Shown piece after piece: positions 16,287 to 22,675 of a stretch of DNA of 37,066 nucleotides. The stretch comes from Butyrivibrio sp. (GTDB lineage Bacteria > Bacillota > Clostridia > Lachnospirales > Lachnospiraceae): NCBI GenBank assembly GCA_023664865.1, contig JAMPEU010000001.1, positions 107,955 through 145,020 of the forward strand, given 5' to 3'. Within the stretch, counting starts at the first letter, position 1; every line of letters begins with the position of its first letter. A model generated the notes under the pieces. That model was not told where the DNA came from. It saw only the letters and a program-made list of their open reading frames with translations, and made no database searches. The position numbers were made by a program, and so were the translations under genes.

Positions 16287-17672
16287 ATGAAGAAAAAATT
16301 ACTTATGGCAATTATTACATTATGCGTTGCCCTGACAATGACGGCATGCGGTAAAAATGCGGACACAGTAGAAGTTAAGGACTTTAGCGTAGCAGAAGAA
16401 ATCGTGGACGCTGACGCACAGGTGCAAGAGAACGCAGCGGTATGGGTTGAGAAAACAGACGAGTATTACGAAGCTGGACGCAGGAATCTTTATGGATTGG
16501 ACGGAACACAGATTAACCTGGAGGAAGCCTATACAAATTTCATAAAGTCGCAGGAGCTTGGAAATACCGATGCGAATTTCTATCTTGGTCTGCTGGCTGA
16601 CAGGTATAGTTATCCCAAACAGAATTACGAGCAAGCGAAGGAATATTATGAGCAGTCTGCTGATAACCCCTATGCAAAGATTGCTTTAGGGTATTTATAT
16701 TATTATGGGAACGGTGTAGAAAAAGACAGGGAAAAGAGTAGAGAATTTTTTCAAGCAGTGGTAGAGCAGGGTGTAGTTGAGGGGTATTATGGGCTTGTTG
16801 CCGGGGAAAGTGTTAAAACACAGTTAGAATATTATAATAAAATAGTGGAAGAAGGCACAGAACAGTTTTATATTGCGGAAGCGATGTTTGAAATTGGCTG
16901 GATATATGATTATAGCATGGGAGCGGAACGTGACGTTGCGAAAGTAATCGAATGGTATACAAAGGCAGCAGATTTGGGCAATACATATGCAATGATTTGG
17001 CTGGGCGATATGTATAAGTCTGGTGATAAAGTGGAACAGGACGGAGAAAAAGCAATTGAATGGTATACCAAAGCGGCTGATTTGGGTGATATGAATGCAA
17101 TGGGCGAGATTGCTTATATGTATAGGGCTGGTTATGGAATGGAGCAAGACGGCGAAAAGGCAATCGAATGGTTTACCAAAATGGCAGATTTAGGCAATAC
17201 ATATGACATGATTCATATTGGCGATATATACAGGAATGGCGAAGGGGTGGAACAGAACGGAGAAAAAGCAATTGAATGGTACATAAAAGCGATAGATTCA
17301 GGTGATATGAACGGAATGTGCAAGATTGCTGAAATGTATAGAAATGGCGAAGGGGTGGAACAGGACGGAGCAAAAGCAATCGAATGGTATACCAAAATGG
17401 CGGATTTAGGCGATGCGGACGCATTGTATTATATTGGTGAGATGTATAGGTATGGCGACGGAGTAGAGCAGGACGGAGAAAGAGCAATCGAATGGTACAC
17501 AAAAGCGGTGAATTCAGGCGCTGACTATGTAATGATTCAGATTGGCGATATGTATGGGAATGGCGAAGGAGTGGAACAGGATTACGATAAGGCAATCGAA
17601 TGGTATACAAAGGCAGCAGATTTAGGTTATTCATTCGCAAGTAAGTCTCTTAAGGAATTGCAGGGGCAGTAA
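16287..17672 (+). CDS. Sel1-repeat (SLR) lipoprotein B
   Basis: 461 residues: signal peptide MKKKLLMAIITLCVALTMTA with lipobox TMTAC giving lipidation at Cys21. An acidic linker and about seven canonical plus three degenerate SLR units follow. It is expected on the outer face of the membrane, offering a solenoid for protein binding. The first 130 residues after the linker (AGRRNLYGLDGTQINLEEAY..., SQELGNTDANFYLGLLAD...) are nearly the same as in protein A, showing a recent tandem duplication. The ribosome-site context is also duplicated. The two paralogues differ in unit number, linker and lipid anchor. Client unknown. Confidence 0.9.
   Translation: MKKKLLMAIITLCVALTMTACGKNADTVEVKDFSVAEEIVDADAQVQENAAVWVEKTDEYYEAGRRNLYGLDGTQINLEEAYTNFIKSQELGNTDANFYLGLLADRYSYPKQNYEQAKEYYEQSADNPYAKIALGYLYYYGNGVEKDREKSREFFQAVVEQGVVEGYYGLVAGESVKTQLEYYNKIVEEGTEQFYIAEAMFEIGWIYDYSMGAERDVAKVIEWYTKAADLGNTYAMIWLGDMYKSGDKVEQDGEKAIEWYTKAADLGDMNAMGEIAYMYRAGYGMEQDGEKAIEWFTKMADLGNTYDMIHIGDIYRNGEGVEQNGEKAIEWYIKAIDSGDMNGMCKIAEMYRNGEGVEQDGAKAIEWYTKMADLGDADALYYIGEMYRYGDGVEQDGERAIEWYTKAVNSGADYVMIQIGDMYGNGEGVEQDYDKAIEWYTKAADLGYSFASKSLKELQGQ
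16880..17640 (+). repeat. Tandem 108-bp coding repeats of Sel1 lipoprotein B
   Basis: About seven imperfect 36-codon units, with recurring GAGTGGAACAGGACGGAGAAAA-like and GCAATCGAATGGTATAC-like blocks shared with the paralogue at 14630-15520. Confidence 0.8.
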
Positions 17673-17829
17673 ACGGATAAGGCAGAAAGCAGAAATTTTA
17701 GTCTGACTTGAATTTTTTATTAAAAAAGTATAACATTCATATATAAGATATTTCATATCAAAGCGTTGTGAAATTTAGCAAAGAGAAATCCGGCAGCTAT
17801 GATATGTAAAACATATAAGGAGACATAAC

Positions 17830-18891
17830 ATGTATTCTACTTTTATACAAAAGCGGCATTTTGAAGAAATCCGCAAATGGCTCTATAGTTTTATTTTGGT
17901 ACTCGCATTGTCATTTCAGGTAAGCATCGCGGCGCATGCTGCAGATTTTGCGGTCACTGAGGTAAACGCGGTAATCTATACGGCGACTCCCAGCGGATGT
18001 TATACCGAACCTGACGCATCGTCGGTGCTGGTTGCTACGCTGCCGGTCGGTACGCCTGTACAAGTCACAGGCATCACTTCTAATGGTTGGCTTCGCATTG
18101 AGGCAGGCGGCATCTTCTACATATCGGGTAACGCGATGGCGCAGAATACTGCGGCAACGCCTATGCCAAGCGTTGCAACTGTTTCTTCGCCGCAGTATAC
18201 AGACAGCGTGGAATACACGATTACTTCGATGGACAGCGCATATACGGCACGCGCCGATGCAATATCTAAGCATGCCTCCCACATCGTGCTGCATAATAAG
18301 GGTGTTGATAATAATACACTGCTTAATTTATTTTACGGCGTTCCGAGCGAGCCTGTCAGTGATTATGCCATGGTAAATATCTATGGGGTGAGCATCAGCT
18401 ACACTTCAAAGGATGCCACAGTAAGCTATAGGTATCTTAGCACCATCGAGGAAGAGTTATATACAGATGCAACTGTAGCTCAGCTTGTCCCGCAGTTTAA
18501 TACCGGCTCAACCTATGATAAAATTAAAGCTGTCCATGATTACATATGCAATACGGTGTCTTATTCCCATGAAACTGCAGCAGGGGCTGCCAATTTCCAG
18601 TCCGCCTATGACGCATTGTATTATAAGACTACTGTCTGCTCAGGGTATGCGCTGCTGTTCCAGAAATTCATGGACTATATGGGGATTCCCTGTTATGTCG
18701 CAAGAGGTACTATGAACGGAGTCGGTCACGCATGGAACGTCGTCAACGTTGATGGCCAGTGGTATTATATTGACTGCACCAATGATGATCAGGACTACGG
18801 AATCATCCGCAATTTTTTCCTCAAAGGAGCTTCCTTTGCGGGACCGGTTTGGGGCAATATCCCCATCAGCGCAACTGATTATAAACGCTGA
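17830..18891 (+). CDS. Secreted transglutaminase-like protein with SH3-like domain
   Basis: 353 residues. An N-terminal signal or anchor (about 15-36, SFILVLALSFQVSIAAHA) is followed by a bacterial SH3-like segment (about 45-100, AVIYTATPSGCYTEPDASSV, VGTPVQVTGITSNGWLRIE). A linker leads to a transglutaminase-core domain (about 225-330). The triad is visible: Cys270 in TTVCSGYALLFQKF, His300 in GVGHAWNVV and Asp315 in WYYIDCTND. Such secreted domains act as cysteine proteases or cross-linkers of wall or surface proteins; substrate unknown. The start at 17830 has AGGAGACATAAC upstream. It follows the Sel1 lipoprotein by 157 bp. Confidence 0.88.
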   Translation: MYSTFIQKRHFEEIRKWLYSFILVLALSFQVSIAAHAADFAVTEVNAVIYTATPSGCYTEPDASSVLVATLPVGTPVQVTGITSNGWLRIEAGGIFYISGNAMAQNTAATPMPSVATVSSPQYTDSVEYTITSMDSAYTARADAISKHASHIVLHNKGVDNNTLLNLFYGVPSEPVSDYAMVNIYGVSISYTSKDATVSYRYLSTIEEELYTDATVAQLVPQFNTGSTYDKIKAVHDYICNTVSYSHETAAGAANFQSAYDALYYKTTVCSGYALLFQKFMDYMGIPCYVARGTMNGVGHAWNVVNVDGQWYYIDCTNDDQDYGIIRNFFLKGASFAGPVWGNIPISATDYKR

Positions 18892-18934
18892 TAATACATT
18901 AACATGATGCTGCTATCCTCAATGTAATAAAAGA

Positions 18935-18962
18935 TTGAATATTGAATGAAGTCTGATATAAT
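18935..18962 (+). promoter_or_regulatory. Promoter of the decayed toxin-antitoxin locus
   Basis: TTGAAT (18935-18940), 16 bp, perfect TATAAT (18957-18962), 32 bp before the antitoxin remnant. It looks intact although the genes behind it are not. Confidence 0.6.
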
Positions 18963-18994
18963 AAGGCTATAAGCTAGGAAAGAAGGTATTATAT

Positions 18995-19123
18995 ATGAGT
19001 GATAGGGAAATACCAAACAAAGAAACATTAGAAGCATTTAGAGAAGGTGATGAAATGTTGGCGAATGGCACAGGGAAAAGATATACCAGCACTGCCACTC
19101 TTTTTGCTGATATGGAGGCATAA
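18995..19123 (+). pseudogene. Truncated RelB/DinJ-type antitoxin (C-terminal part only)
   Basis: 42 codons, MSDREIPNKETLEAFREG... ending RYTSTATLFADMEA. This matches the C-terminal toxin-binding half of RelB/DinJ antitoxins (IPNxETxxAxxEA...YxxxxELFxDL). The N-terminal ribbon-helix-helix DNA-binding half, about 45 residues, is absent. A ribosome site (AGAAGG) and ATG are present, so a short peptide could still be made. It overlaps nothing and is followed 2 bp later by the toxin remnant. Being only the neutralising half, it might still bind a YafQ/RelE toxin encoded elsewhere; that is speculation. Confidence 0.6.
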
Positions 19124-19125
19124 CA

Positions 19126-19281
19126 GTGTTAGTCATTACACCAACTGAAAAATTTAAGAAAGATTATAAACTATGTAAAAAACGTGGCTATAATATGGAT
19201 TTGCTGCTTGTATACTGCGTAGAAGGCGATAGACTTATGTTATACAGAACAGGAACACATGCAGATTTATTCGGTAAATGA
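19126..19281 (+). pseudogene. YafQ-type mRNA interferase with internal deletion
   Basis: Open from GTG for 51 codons. The start (VITPTEKFKKDYKLCKKRGY) matches the YafQ N-terminus. It then jumps to LLLVYCVEGDRLMLYRTGTHADLFGK, the family's C-terminus with the catalytic-histidine region RTGTHSDLF. The middle of roughly 35-40 residues, including the HxL/RECHI strand region, is missing, but the frame is retained. Normal YafQ is about 90 residues, so the toxin fold cannot be complete and is presumably inactive. Gene order antitoxin-toxin is the normal one. Confidence 0.7.
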
Positions 19282-19326
19282 TATTGGTAAAGAGATAGAA
19301 AAAGGTGTAAAGTCTATAATTAAAGA

Positions 19327-19369
19327 AAGAGTGTCTTAGCTGAAATAACAACAGCTTTGGCACTCTTTT
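19327..19369 (+). terminator. Hairpin terminator after the toxin remnant
   Basis: AAGAGTGTC (19327-19335) pairs with GGCACTCTT (19359-19367), with an inner AGCTG/CAGCT stem and a short T-run. It may also serve the convergent XRE gene. Confidence 0.65.
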
Positions 19370-19427
19370 GGTTTCTAGTTAAGAGATTAGATGTTTTGTT
19401 TTTATTATGAAGCATATAAATTATTAG

Positions 19428-19772
19428 TTACTTTTTTGACAATCGTTGTTTCATTGCTTTCACAATATCAAGTAAGTAAAGTTGTTCATCTTCCGAGAGT
19501 CCTTTGGCAGCTTCAAACAATTCTGATAGTAGTTTGGCGCTCTGAGAGGCATCGCTGGTGTCTTCCATTTCATCTATGCCATTTGTAAGCCAATTTTTGT
19601 TTATCTTAAGTATTTTACAAATAGCATTAATGACAATAATCTGTGGTTCAGTTTTATTTTTTTCCAGATTAAATATAACACCACGGGATACACCGATTGC
19701 TTTGGCAAGAGAATCTTGTGTATATCCCCTTTTTTTGCGGGCATAGCATAGCCGTTCGCCTAAAGAGTTCAT
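19428..19772 (-). CDS. XRE-family transcriptional repressor
   Basis: 114 residues. The N-terminal helix-turn-helix (about 5-60: LGERLCYARKKRGYTQDSLA, KAIGVSRGVIFNLEKNKTEP) is of the Cro/C1/SinR type, and a short linker (about 66-77) follows. The C-terminal helical segment (78-111) contains GLSEDEQLYLLDIVKAMKQR and probably dimerises. The same C-terminal pattern occurs in the divergently encoded 55-residue protein, suggesting that this protein is its partner (see findings). The ATG is preceded by GAGGTGAT on the minus strand. Its promoter and that of the divergent gene lie in the 150-bp gap with three 11-bp near-palindromes, so autorepression is likely. It need not be a phage repressor: no phage genes are seen. 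Confidence 0.9.
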   Translation of the reverse strand: MNSLGERLCYARKKRGYTQDSLAKAIGVSRGVIFNLEKNKTEPQIIVINAICKILKINKNWLTNGIDEMEDTSDASQSAKLLSELFEAAKGLSEDEQLYLLDIVKAMKQRLSKK

Positions 19773-19789
19773 TTTATCACCTCAAACAA

Positions 19790-19819
19790 AGTATAGCTTA
19801 TAAAAAAATCATTGTCAAT
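19790..19819 (-). promoter_or_regulatory. Promoter of the XRE gene
   Basis: On the minus strand TTGACA (19814-19819), 18 bp, TATACT (19790-19795). The -35 box is inside operator copy 1. Confidence 0.65.
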
Positions 19820-19870
19820 GTATTTATGCGTTGACAATGAAAATTTAATTATTAAAAAGCGTTGACAGTG
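19810..19870. promoter_or_regulatory. Three-copy operator between the XRE gene and its divergent partner
   Basis: CATTGTCAATG (19810-19820), CGTTGACAATG (19829-19839) and CGTTGACAGTG (19860-19870) fit the near-palindrome C-R-TTG-W-CA-R-TG. Centres are at 19815, 19834 and 19865. Copy 1 covers the -35 box of the minus-strand promoter and copy 3 the -35 box of the plus-strand promoter, so a bound repressor would shut both. Assignment to the adjacent XRE protein is inference. Confidence 0.65.
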
Positions 19871-19890
19871 AATAAAAAAGATGATATAAT
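19862..19890 (+). promoter_or_regulatory. Promoter of the 55-residue gene and operon
   Basis: Consensus-perfect TTGACA (19862-19867) and TATAAT (19885-19890) at 17 bp. The -35 hexamer could be misread as a TTG start codon of the downstream frame, so the real start must lie further on. Confidence 0.85.
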
Positions 19891-19924
19891 TCATTCACAA
19901 AGCAAAAGAGAGAAGCGGATAGTA

Positions 19925-20092
19925 TTGGCAAAGGAAACAAATTTGGAAGAACAAACGAATGTATTAAACGAAATTATTGAAAATGCAATAGGGCTTCCGC
20001 CTAGTAATCAGGAAGCATTGTTGTTGATTGCAAAAGCAATGAAGTATACACGAGAGTGTATAATGAGTGAATATGTAATAGAGAAAAATTGA
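19925..20092 (+). CDS. SinI-like small antagonist candidate (55 aa)
   Basis: Starts at TTG 19925 with AGAGAAGCGG upstream. The open frame extends back to 19862, but that part contains the promoter itself. The protein reads MAKETNLEEQTNVLNEIIEN..., then IGLPPSNQEALLLIAKAMKY. Residues 10-43 align without gaps to residues 78-111 of the neighbouring XRE repressor, 14 of 34 identical, including GL, Q, LL-x-I and KAMK. It has no DNA-binding domain. By analogy with Bacillus SinI/SinR it may form mixed dimers with the repressor through this shared helical hairpin and relieve repression. First gene after a strong promoter; three genes follow on the same strand. No identity with SinI itself is claimed. 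Confidence 0.65.
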   Translation: MAKETNLEEQTNVLNEIIENAIGLPPSNQEALLLIAKAMKYTRECIMSEYVIEKN

Positions 20093-20145
20093 CAATTAAT
20101 ATTTATATGGTTCATAAACAAGCCAAGAGAGGAAGGATTATGTAA

Positions 20146-20424
20146 ATGGGATTTTTAGGACTTATGGGAGAATTTTTAGGTGAAATGGTTAAAGATACAA
20201 CAGGTATCGATGTCGAAAAAGGGATAAATATTGTAAAAAAATCAGGAAGTTTAGAGGAAGCCTTCTATGCCGTTAAAGACGACATGGAAGGGACTGCTTA
20301 TAAAAGGTTTAGACAAGAATTACACTCATTAACGGATGAACAGTTTAAGCGAATACGGACAGACGATTTTATAGATGTTAAAATGAGAGCCTATGAGGAT
20401 GAAAAAAGGCGAAGAAGATTGTAA
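20146..20424 (+). CDS. Small protein of unknown function (92 aa)
   Basis: Starts MGFLGLMGEFLGEMVKD with a glycine/hydrophobic N-terminal stretch. It continues with charged helices and ends in a strongly basic tail (YEDEKRRRRL). The GGAAGG site lies 9 nt before the ATG. Second gene of the run from 19925, 53 bp after the first. The amphipathic first 20 residues could associate with a membrane, but they are not a clear signal peptide. No family recognised. Confidence 0.65.
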   Translation: MGFLGLMGEFLGEMVKDTTGIDVEKGINIVKKSGSLEEAFYAVKDDMEGTAYKRFRQELHSLTDEQFKRIRTDDFIDVKMRAYEDEKRRRRL

Positions 20425-20447
20425 ATAGAAGAGGAGGAAATTAGAAA

Positions 20448-20669
20448 ATGGGAACAAATTCTAGAGATTTAGATGAATATGGATATGCTCTTTGTGGGTG
20501 TTGTAGAAAAAAATATTCTTTGAATGAATTAGTAGAAAAATGTGAATTTTGTGGCAAATGGTTTTGTCGTAATTGTGCAAGGGAGGTTCCGGCTGGACAT
20601 GGACATGGAAAAATATGCGTCAAATGTCGCGATAAAATAAAGCGGGAAGATAAGCTGGCAAGAAAGTAG
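20448..20669 (+). CDS. Small cysteine-rich zinc-finger protein, FYVE/RING-like spacing (73 aa)
   Basis: Cysteines at 16, 18, 19, 32, 35, 40, 43, 57 and 60 give C-x2-C-x12-C-x2-C-x4-C-x2-C-x13-C-x2-C. This is the eight-ligand cross-brace spacing of FYVE-type fingers and, more loosely, RING or AN1 fingers. His51 and His53 in PAGHGHGK are extra candidate ligands. FYVE fingers are usually thought of as eukaryotic, so a bacterial structural look-alike is more likely than homology, and the lipid-binding RxHHCR signature is not present. Strong AGGAGG ribosome site. Located between the 92-residue gene and the membrane-anchored gene, 23 bp after the former, so probably cotranscribed. Function unknown. 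Confidence 0.75.
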   Translation: MGTNSRDLDEYGYALCGCCRKKYSLNELVEKCEFCGKWFCRNCAREVPAGHGHGKICVKCRDKIKREDKLARK

Positions 20670-20748
20670 TTATTTTCTATATTGAGAGATAAACTTTTTA
20701 TGAAGCTAATTAGCTACATAAAGGAAAAGTGACGAGGAGATTAAAACA

Positions 20749-21723
20749 ATGGAAGAAAACAACAAAAAAGAGAAGAAGAAAATTGGCAAAGTGCCGTTTG
20801 TTATTTGCGTTATATTTGCTTTACTATTTGGATTAGCGCTTGGCGGGGGGGCAGAAAGTGACAATGCCAAAGATACTACAACAACCGTAAGTACAGCTGA
20901 AGATAAAAAGGATTCTGGAAAAGAAGAAGCAAAAGAAGGCACAAAAGAACCGGAAGGTGTTGCAGAAGTAGAACCTGAAGTAAGGACAACTGAGCAGAGT
21001 CGATCAGAGGATACCGATAATAATTCATTAAGTGTTGGTGACTCTATTGATGTATTGGATCAGGATGGTAATATGCTTGGTGTAACTGTTACAGGAATAG
21101 AAGTTGTTGTTAATGAGTATGACGAGATATGTGCTAATATTGATTTTGAGTTAGAGAATAAATCTGATAGCGATATTTACATGGCTAATCCAACGGATTT
21201 TTTCATATTCGTAGATGGATATCAATACGGTAGGGAAATACCACTTACTGCAGTTGATGATGAGATATCTTTTGGCTATAAGATAAGTTCAGGTTACAAA
21301 AAGAAATTTCCATTTTGGACAGTATTACCTGATGAGGTTATTGAGGCTGATGATGTTGAAATATCAATTCCATATGGTCGTAGAATAGTAGTCTTCAAAA
21401 AAGATGGGATTTGGTATGAGGGCTCATCATTATTAGATACTGTAGGAATGACCCATCCTGATGGTTTATATGAATCTGTAGATGGTAAATCTCCGGCTAT
21501 AATTATAGAATGGGATTTAGGTATCGTCCGCATAGTAGGGTCTGATGGTATGTTGATATCAGGAACTATACGTCCTTCAGAGTTACCGACATACATACAG
21601 ATATCAAAGGACGATGTTGTTGAATGCGGAATGTCTTTCACAGATGATTTTTCAAGTGCTGAACTGGCATCATATGGTGATTTATTTACTGATAGCACAT
21701 ATAATTATTCTGGTACATGGTAA
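20749..21723 (+). CDS. Membrane-anchored extracellular protein with DUF4352-like domain
   Basis: 324 residues: a lysine-rich cytoplasmic start (MEENNKKEKKKIGK), then one membrane helix (about 15-35, VPFVICVIFALLFGLALGGG). An acidic, low-complexity linker (36-90, rich in E, K, T and D) follows, then an Ig-like beta domain (about 92-215, LSVGDSIDVLDQDGNMLGVT, DFELENKSDSDIYMANPTDF) like the DUF4352/telokin-type domain of surface proteins. A second strand-rich C-terminal region ends DSTYNYSGTW. It is expected to be anchored with its domains outside. Good GAGGAG site. Last gene of the run behind the XRE-controlled promoter, 79 bp after the zinc-finger gene, so it could have an additional promoter. 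Confidence 0.75.
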   Translation: MEENNKKEKKKIGKVPFVICVIFALLFGLALGGGAESDNAKDTTTTVSTAEDKKDSGKEEAKEGTKEPEGVAEVEPEVRTTEQSRSEDTDNNSLSVGDSIDVLDQDGNMLGVTVTGIEVVVNEYDEICANIDFELENKSDSDIYMANPTDFFIFVDGYQYGREIPLTAVDDEISFGYKISSGYKKKFPFWTVLPDEVIEADDVEISIPYGRRIVVFKKDGIWYEGSSLLDTVGMTHPDGLYESVDGKSPAIIIEWDLGIVRIVGSDGMLISGTIRPSELPTYIQISKDDVVECGMSFTDDFSSAELASYGDLFTDSTYNYSGTW

Positions 21724-21798
21724 TCAAGGAGGGAATATTCTATTTACGAATGATACAAATACTTTTAATTATCATATTTACAAATGATATAAACTGGA

Positions 21799-21831
21799 AA
21801 CAGGGAAAACTCGCAAAGGGTTCTCCCTGTT
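21799..21831. terminator. Hairpin between convergent genes
   Basis: AACAGGGA (21799-21806) pairs with TCCCTGTT (21824-21831). There is no long T-run on either side, so termination efficiency is uncertain. It sits between the stops of the 324-residue gene and the ABC permease. Confidence 0.4.
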
Positions 21832-21853
21832 AAGTATCTTAATTTTATGCCGC

Positions 21854-22675
21854 CTACTTAACCTTCTTATAATGATGCTCCATACTCTGAATAATCTTAT
21901 ACAGCCCCATTGCGATAGCGCACAGAATAATAATCGACGTAATCACCATATTGAGCTGGAAGACCTGAGAACCGTATATTATCAGATATCCGAGTCCGCG
22001 CCTTGCCGCGAGGAATTCCCCTATAATCACGCCTACAAGACAGAGCCCGATATTTACCTTCATATTGCTTATTATAAGCGGAATCGAGCTTGGCAGGATT
22101 ACCTTAAATAAAGCGTCCTTCCTGTTGCCGCCCAATGTGATAATGAGTTTTAACATGTCGTCGTCCGCTTGGCAGAACCCCGTATATAGATTGATAACCG
22201 AGCCAAAGATGGCGACCGATATGCCGGCGACGATAATGGTTTTAGAACCTGTACCCAGCCAGACGATGAGCAGCGGGGCAAGGGCGGATTTAGGAAGTGA
22301 ATTAAGCACTACCAGATACGGCTCCAGGATTTCCGAGAGACTGCCGTGATACCATAACAGCATGGCGGCAAAAAGGCTGAAAAACGTGACCAGCAGAAAG
22401 CTTACAATGGTTTCAAGCAGGGTGATTCCGGTATGGGTGAAAAACGATGCGTCCGCAATCATGCGGTACAAATGAGAGACAATCGCGCTTGGCGAACTGA
22501 AAAAGAAGATATCTACATAACCCATTCTTGTTGAAAATTCCCAGACCGAGAGAAAAATTATTAAAATTAAAATCCGAAAAAATGAGATAACATGATGGTG
22601 CTTGCGGTGCGCTGACATAAATGCCTGCTGATTAGTCAGGGGTTCTTTTTTATATTGGTTTGTCTGAAAAATCAT
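21854..22675 (-). CDS. ABC transporter permease (SsuC/TauC/ThiX type)
   Basis: 273 residues with about six membrane helices (e.g. FFRILILIIFLSVWEF, LVTFFSLFAAMLLW, TIIVAGISVAIFGSVI). It carries the coupling EAA-like loop GGNRKDALFKVILPSSIPL followed by GVIIGEFLAARRGLGYLI. This pattern is characteristic of permeases for sulfonates, nitrate, taurine or thiamine-precursor pyrimidines. I place the start at 22675, where GGAAGGAG lies 7 nt upstream; a longer frame to 22780 would overlap the ATPase further. It overlaps the ATPase 3' end by 26 bp and is translationally coupled to it. No substrate-binding protein is encoded in the window, so the substrate cannot be assigned. Confidence 0.88.
   Translation of the reverse strand: MIFQTNQYKKEPLTNQQAFMSAHRKHHHVISFFRILILIIFLSVWEFSTRMGYVDIFFFSSPSAIVSHLYRMIADASFFTHTGITLLETIVSFLLVTFFSLFAAMLLWYHGSLSEILEPYLVVLNSLPKSALAPLLIVWLGTGSKTIIVAGISVAIFGSVINLYTGFCQADDDMLKLIITLGGNRKDALFKVILPSSIPLIISNMKVNIGLCLVGVIIGEFLAARRGLGYLIIYGSQVFQLNMVITSIIILCAIAMGLYKIIQSMEHHYKKVK

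Noticed and set aside
14630-17640. CRISPR-like periodic DNA
   Set aside because: The period (about 108 bp) encodes 36-residue Sel1 units with degenerate sequence; no identical direct repeats with unique spacers.
19428-19772. XRE protein as part of a prophage
   Set aside because: No integrase, terminase, capsid or lysis genes in the window.
19862-19924. TTG at 19862 as start of the 55-residue gene
   Set aside because: This TTG is the -35 hexamer of a consensus promoter whose -10 box lies 23 bp further; transcription starts after it. The TTG at 19925 with an upstream purine site is preferred.
21750-21833. 27-codon open frame (MIQILLIIIFTNDINWKQGK...) after the 324-residue gene
   Set aside because: The only strong ribosome site is 17 nt away, and the frame runs through the hairpin; more likely chance.
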